From: JAFDVL01 sp964631865
GTDB lineage: Bacteria; Acidobacteriota; Blastocatellia; RBC074
Assembly: GCA_964631865.1 (NCBI GenBank)
Contig: CAZWAK010000002.1
Location: 84,270-148,269, forward strand
Length of the DNA stretch: 64,000 nt
Reading direction: 5' to 3'
The translations under genes were made by a program, and so were the position numbers. Under the pieces are notes generated by a model. That model was not told the origin of the DNA. It was given only the letters and a program-made list of their open reading frames with translations, and did no database searches. This document shows, piece after piece, positions 60,486 through 64,000 of the stretch; the first letter of the stretch is position 1; every line of letters starts with the position of its first letter.

Positions 60486-62075
60486 ATGAAGCAAATCACG
60501 GACGACACAACTGCCGCCCAAGCAAAATATGAAATCGAGCAAGCGTTGCTCGCCGCTGCCGATTGGCAATTATGGGAAGGCGAGAAGCTTGTGACGACGC
60601 TGGTGCGCGCGACGTATGAATTCAGCGTCGAATGGGGCAAATTGATTTTCGCGTGGTGGACGGAGGACAATTCGCAAAGCTGGCGCGTGACAAATTATGA
60701 AATTGCCGACGCCGAACTGCACATCAACGCCACACGCGGAATGGGGCGCGACACCGTGACGTTCACCTTGCGTGATCCCTTGCGTTGGCGCGCGAATAAA
60801 CCCGAAGAATTGGCCGTCGCCGAACGCCGCGTGCAATTCGCCGAACAACTCGCACAACTCATCGCCGAACATTTTGATGATGTCAAAATTCAACGCCTCA
60901 ACACCCGCAGCAAGTTTTCACAAGCGAATCCAAGCCAGTATGTGCGCCTGCTGCTCAAGCGAAAGCGAGAAACCATCCTCGCCCTCGGCGTCAACGAAGC
61001 CGAAGCACAAACCGACATGGACAACATCATCACGGTTGGCCTCGCATGGTTTTCGGAACTGAAAACGCCTGCACACAAACTTTGGTTGTGCGTGCCACAA
61101 GACCGCAGCCAAACCGTACTCGAACGTCTGACGCTGCTCGATTTCACGCCGCTGCATTTGCAGGTGGAATGCTTCGCCATCAACGTCACCGAACGCACGA
61201 TGAGCGCGCGTCGTCCTGTGTCGCAAGCCGAATTGCTGAGCCTGCATCCGCGTGGTTTGCTTTGGCCGGCAACAAAACCCGCGCTGCCAAGCGTCTGGCG
61301 CAATCGCATCGTGAACCTCGCACCCGACGTGATTGAGGTGCGCGAAGATGCGAACCAGAAGTTCGAGAGCTACCATCTGCACGGCCTCGAATTCGCGCGC
61401 ACGAAAGGCGAGACGCGCGAGCGCGTGCTGTTCGGCGTGCCGCATTATCCCGATGAAATCGCCGCGAAATTTGCCTTCAATGTTGATGCCGGGCGCAGAA
61501 ACTTGACCGAACAAACGTTCGCGCAGCTTGAAACTTTGGTGCGCGAAATTTTCACGTATCGCCGCGCCGACACGCCGGATTTGCGTCATCCGTTTTATCG
61601 CCTGCGCACCGAAGCGTGGCTCGAATCGCTGCTCAGCCGTGACATTCGCGTGCTCAATGCCACGCTTGATCCGCGCTTCGTTTATGCGCAAGTCCCCGCG
61701 TGGATTGGCGACGAACGTTCGATCCTCGATTTGCTGACGGTCAATCACCGAGGCCGCTTGGTCGTCATCGAACTCAAAGCCGCCGAAGACGCGCAGCTTC
61801 CGTTGCAAGGTTTGGATTATTGGCTGCGCGTCGAACAAGCCCGCGTGCGCGGCGAATTCCAACGACGCGGTTTGTTCGCAGGCATCAAGTTGGCGGACGA
61901 ATCACCATTGTTATACTTGGTCGCGCCGCGTCTCCGCTTTCATCGCAGCTTCAGTTTGGTCGCAAATTGCATTGCGCCCGACATCGAAGCCTATCGCATC
62001 GGCTTGAATACGAATTGGCGTGCAGGCGTGAAAGTGCGCGAGGTAGAACGGTTACGAAAACCAATCGCGCAGTGA
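60486..62075 (+). CDS. Large protein with C-terminal PD-(D/E)XK nuclease-like domain
   Basis: 529 residues from ATG 60486; a second ATG at 60453 is possible but overlaps the divergent gene's start. Residues about 380-529 have D415 in SILDLLTVNHRGRLVV followed by IELK (E429, K431), the D-x13-E-x-K layout of PD-(D/E)XK nucleases, with later QGLDYWLRV and PLLYLVAPRLRFH. The N-terminal 300 residues are unknown; an LWLCVPQDRSQTVLERLTLL segment may be a second beta-rich domain. It leads a tight plus-strand run with a KAP NTPase. The nuclease idea rests on motif recognition only. Confidence 0.68.
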   Translation: MKQITDDTTAAQAKYEIEQALLAAADWQLWEGEKLVTTLVRATYEFSVEWGKLIFAWWTEDNSQSWRVTNYEIADAELHINATRGMGRDTVTFTLRDPLRWRANKPEELAVAERRVQFAEQLAQLIAEHFDDVKIQRLNTRSKFSQANPSQYVRLLLKRKRETILALGVNEAEAQTDMDNIITVGLAWFSELKTPAHKLWLCVPQDRSQTVLERLTLLDFTPLHLQVECFAINVTERTMSARRPVSQAELLSLHPRGLLWPATKPALPSVWRNRIVNLAPDVIEVREDANQKFESYHLHGLEFARTKGETRERVLFGVPHYPDEIAAKFAFNVDAGRRNLTEQTFAQLETLVREIFTYRRADTPDLRHPFYRLRTEAWLESLLSRDIRVLNATLDPRFVYAQVPAWIGDERSILDLLTVNHRGRLVVIELKAAEDAQLPLQGLDYWLRVEQARVRGEFQRRGLFAGIKLADESPLLYLVAPRLRFHRSFSLVANCIAPDIEAYRIGLNTNWRAGVKVREVERLRKPIAQ

Positions 62076-62103
62076 TATGATGCGCCTGAGAAAGGCGGTA
62101 ATT

Positions 62104-62295
62104 ATGGCTCAAGTAAATAGAGATGTTCTTCCAACTGTGCGTGCCACCGAGGTCAAGCCCTGGTTGACGCCCGAAACGATGTCGCCACTCGGACGCGAGT
62201 TGATGAAGATCGCAGAAGAGATTGAAGCTTCGGACACAGCGGAAATGAGTGAAGGCGACATTGAACGTGAACTCTCGCTGAGACGTGGTAGATAG
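62104..62295 (+). CDS. Small hypothetical protein in the nuclease-KAP cluster
   Basis: 63 residues from ATG 62104, with GAAAGGCGG 6 nt upstream. It is acidic and helical (SPLGRELMKIAEEIEASDTAEMSEGDIERELSLRRG), with no membrane segment or cysteine. Spacing is 28 nt after the nuclease-like gene and 11 nt before the KAP gene, so it should be cotranscribed. It may be a regulatory or antitoxin-like partner; no family is recognised. Confidence 0.62.
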   Translation: MAQVNRDVLPTVRATEVKPWLTPETMSPLGRELMKIAEEIEASDTAEMSEGDIERELSLRRGR

Positions 62296-62306
62296 CTTGC
62301 CTTTCT

Positions 62307-63761
62307 ATGAGTATTGCCAATGACGAACCTGTTTACGAAGATGCGTTAGGCCATCACGCTTTGGCGCGGCGCGTCGGGCATCGCGTGCTCAAATGCAATC
62401 CGCCGTACGTGATTGGCGTGTGCGGTTCGTGGGGATCGGGCAAGACCAGCTTCCTGCGCAAGGTGTGGGTCTATCTCAACGGACAGGTTGAATGGCCGGG
62501 GAATCGTACGAGAACAATCCACGCAAAAGAGCGCGAAGCGTGGTTCGCCGAAACACAGCCGGAGTTTTATGAATTAACCAAAGATCGCACGCTGGAATTG
62601 ATCTGGTTCAATCCCTGGCAACATCAATTTGAAGTCAGCCCGCTCATCGCCCTGCTCAATGAAATTCGCCAGCATTTCACGCTCAAGCGGCGGCTGTTCG
62701 ACAAAGCGGGCAAGCTCGCGGATGTGGCGATTCACTCGACGCTGAATTCGCTGACCGAAATTGCCAAAGACTTGAAGCTGCCGTTGCCTTCGGCGAAGAC
62801 GGTGACGGAACGCGGGCGCGAATACGAAGCGGAACATTTTTCTTCGCCGCTCACGTCGCAACGCTTTCGAGATTTCTTCGAGCAAGCCATCCGCATCGTC
62901 ACCGACAACAAAGGCTTGCTCGTGATTTTCATTGACGACCTGGATCGCTGCGAAGGCGATGTGGCCTATCGCCTGCTCGAATCCTTGAAGCTCTATCTGA
63001 ACGCGAAGAACTGCGTCTACATTTTGGGGCTGGATCAGCAGCATCTGGAAAGCTCCATCGCCAAAGCGTTGTCGGGCGAAAAAGAAACCTGGCGCTATCG
63101 TCCGATTGCGCGCGATTACCTGAGCAAAATTTTTCAGAACCTGTTTGTCTTGCCCGTCCCGCGCACGACCCGGCATTACGTCGAAACCGTGCTGAATAAG
63201 CAGGACAAGGAATTCAAAGCACAACTCACGCAACTCTTCGCCTTCAAAGAAGCCGATTGGGATGGCTTGGCGCAAACGCTGGACGCAGTGCTGCCGCACA
63301 ATCCGCGCAAGATCAAATCGTTCATTTCGTCGTGGAAACTCTATCTTGATCTGTTGCCGCCGCACACCGACGGCCTGGATTGGCGCTTGACGCTGGTCTT
63401 GCATTATCTGGCGCAATTTGAAGAGCCGCTGTTTCGCAAGGTCGAAGAAGCGCCCGCGTTTTATAACGATCACATTCTGCGGTTTTGCGCGCAGGGCGTG
63501 AAAAATCATTTCCTGTTGGACGATGGCTTGGAGTTGCCGTATGAAAGCGTCACCACTGAGACAACCACTACAACTGCCTCAACCGGCGGCTACGATACTG
63601 CGCCTGCGCCTGCGATGGCTGCCGAAGAGCAAAAGCCGAAGAGCCAATATGCGCCGGGGCAACGCATCTTCTGGATTGCGCCGTTGGTGAAAGAATTAAA
63701 GGACAAAACGAAGGACGAGATTTTACGTCACCTGCTGCACACGGGGGAGGTGAAGAAGTAA
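62307..63761 (+). CDS. KAP-family P-loop NTPase
   Basis: 484 residues. Walker A GSWGSGKTS (40-48), the WFNPWQ motif about 100-105, and Walker B VIFIDDLDRC (IDDLDRC at 209-215) with LGLDQQ after it. These are the marks of the KAP group that includes PifA (T7 exclusion in F plasmid) and Kidins220. No membrane helices are seen between the Walker motifs, unlike many KAP members, so it may be soluble. The C-terminal 60 residues have a Thr-rich linker. It likely couples nucleotide hydrolysis to an effector encoded beside it. Confidence 0.88.
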   Translation: MSIANDEPVYEDALGHHALARRVGHRVLKCNPPYVIGVCGSWGSGKTSFLRKVWVYLNGQVEWPGNRTRTIHAKEREAWFAETQPEFYELTKDRTLELIWFNPWQHQFEVSPLIALLNEIRQHFTLKRRLFDKAGKLADVAIHSTLNSLTEIAKDLKLPLPSAKTVTERGREYEAEHFSSPLTSQRFRDFFEQAIRIVTDNKGLLVIFIDDLDRCEGDVAYRLLESLKLYLNAKNCVYILGLDQQHLESSIAKALSGEKETWRYRPIARDYLSKIFQNLFVLPVPRTTRHYVETVLNKQDKEFKAQLTQLFAFKEADWDGLAQTLDAVLPHNPRKIKSFISSWKLYLDLLPPHTDGLDWRLTLVLHYLAQFEEPLFRKVEEAPAFYNDHILRFCAQGVKNHFLLDDGLELPYESVTTETTTTTASTGGYDTAPAPAMAAEEQKPKSQYAPGQRIFWIAPLVKELKDKTKDEILRHLLHTGEVKK

Positions 63762-63765
63762 GCGG

Positions 63766-64000
63766 ATGGCACATCAACTCCCAAAACATCTGGCGCTCGA
63801 ATACCGCACGCGGCTGGCGTGGTTGTACGACACGGCGGACATTGCCGGTGTGCCTAGCCCGCAGGACATCGGCCCCATCCGGCTCGATCAAATCTACGTG
63901 CCGCTGCGGTTTCGCTGGTCGTCGGATCGTGACGCCGAACAAGTGTTTCTGCCGCAGGTGCTCGAAAAGCATCGGCACGTCGTCGTGCTCGGCGATCCCG
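63766..64000 (+). CDS. Truncated NACHT-like P-loop NTPase (N-terminus only)
   Basis: 78 complete codons from ATG 63766, 4 nt after the KAP stop, with a GGGGGAGG some 15 nt upstream. The sequence (RLDQIYVPLRFRW ... VLEKHRHVVVLGDP) is that found just before the Walker A in NACHT-type STAND NTPases, where GSGKT would follow. The window ends at exactly that point. The C-terminal sensor and any effector lie beyond the end. Confidence 0.68.
   Translation, partial: MAHQLPKHLALEYRTRLAWLYDTADIAGVPSPQDIGPIRLDQIYVPLRFRWSSDRDAEQVFLPQVLEKHRHVVVLGDP

Noticed and set aside
60918..61862. 314-codon minus-strand frame inside the nuclease-like gene
   Set aside because: Antisense shadow; the plus-strand frame has ordered domains and upstream and downstream neighbours in the same direction.

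Overview
The window looks like a chromosomal segment from a Gram-negative bacterium of about 55% GC. Supporting genes are a SurA/PrsA-type periplasmic foldase pair, a heptose-7-phosphate kinase with a GT9 heptosyltransferase, lspA-lgt, a PilT-like ATPase and a PEP-CTERM protein. The mix of families (DUF6599-like protein, DUF5678 protein next to a retropepsin, MJ0042-type zinc ribbon, Ogg2) is most like Acidobacteriota, perhaps Blastocatellia. That placement is inference; there is no rRNA here to prove it. The segment spans the replication origin: dnaA, a box-rich intergenic oriC and dnaN lie at 22.9-25.7 kb.

Layout. 0-9 kb: a truncated NAD-dependent sugar epimerase, tRNA-Glu(CTC), a GMC oxidoreductase with a four-cysteine motif, a GT-C-like membrane protein, an EamA transporter, metG, an AT-rich HARE-HTH/Mrr/RAMA nuclease and an HD hydrolase. 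9-23 kb: ileS, a coiled-coil protein, lspA, lgt, a GT4-methyltransferase fusion, a Wzt-like ABC ATPase without a permease, a CHRD/PEP-CTERM protein, a GT2 transferase, pdxJ, a phosphodiesterase and two envelope proteins. 23-27.6 kb: dnaN, oriC, dnaA and a secreted protein of unknown function. 27.6-39 kb, all on the minus strand: a VapC-like pair coupled to a TPR/double-retropepsin protein, Ogg2, GH16, UbiD, a MobA-like transferase, a YhaM-like nuclease and two rotamases. 39-50.5 kb: a pentapeptide-repeat membrane protein, the DUF5678/retropepsin pair, GH95, YwbE, an SDR, rpsT, a nitrilase homologue with Ser in place of the catalytic Cys, a 3D-domain protein, heptose kinase, heptosyltransferase and Trm112. 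50.6-60.4 kb: a tRNA-Arg(TCT) split by a 220-nt group I intron, then PanE-like, cytochrome c, GNAT, LOG, thiE, pilT, a FAD oxidase and a site-2 protease. 60.4-64 kb: a tight plus-strand run of a PD-(D/E)XK-like protein, a 63-aa protein, a KAP P-loop NTPase and a truncated NACHT-like NTPase; this may be the edge of a defence island.

The most unusual recurring structure is a set of six intergenic elements. Each is made of tandem 7-mers (one uses 8-mers) in a G-rich 5' arm and a C-rich, roughly complementary 3' arm. The six differ in sequence but share this architecture, and most run into stop or start codons of neighbouring genes.
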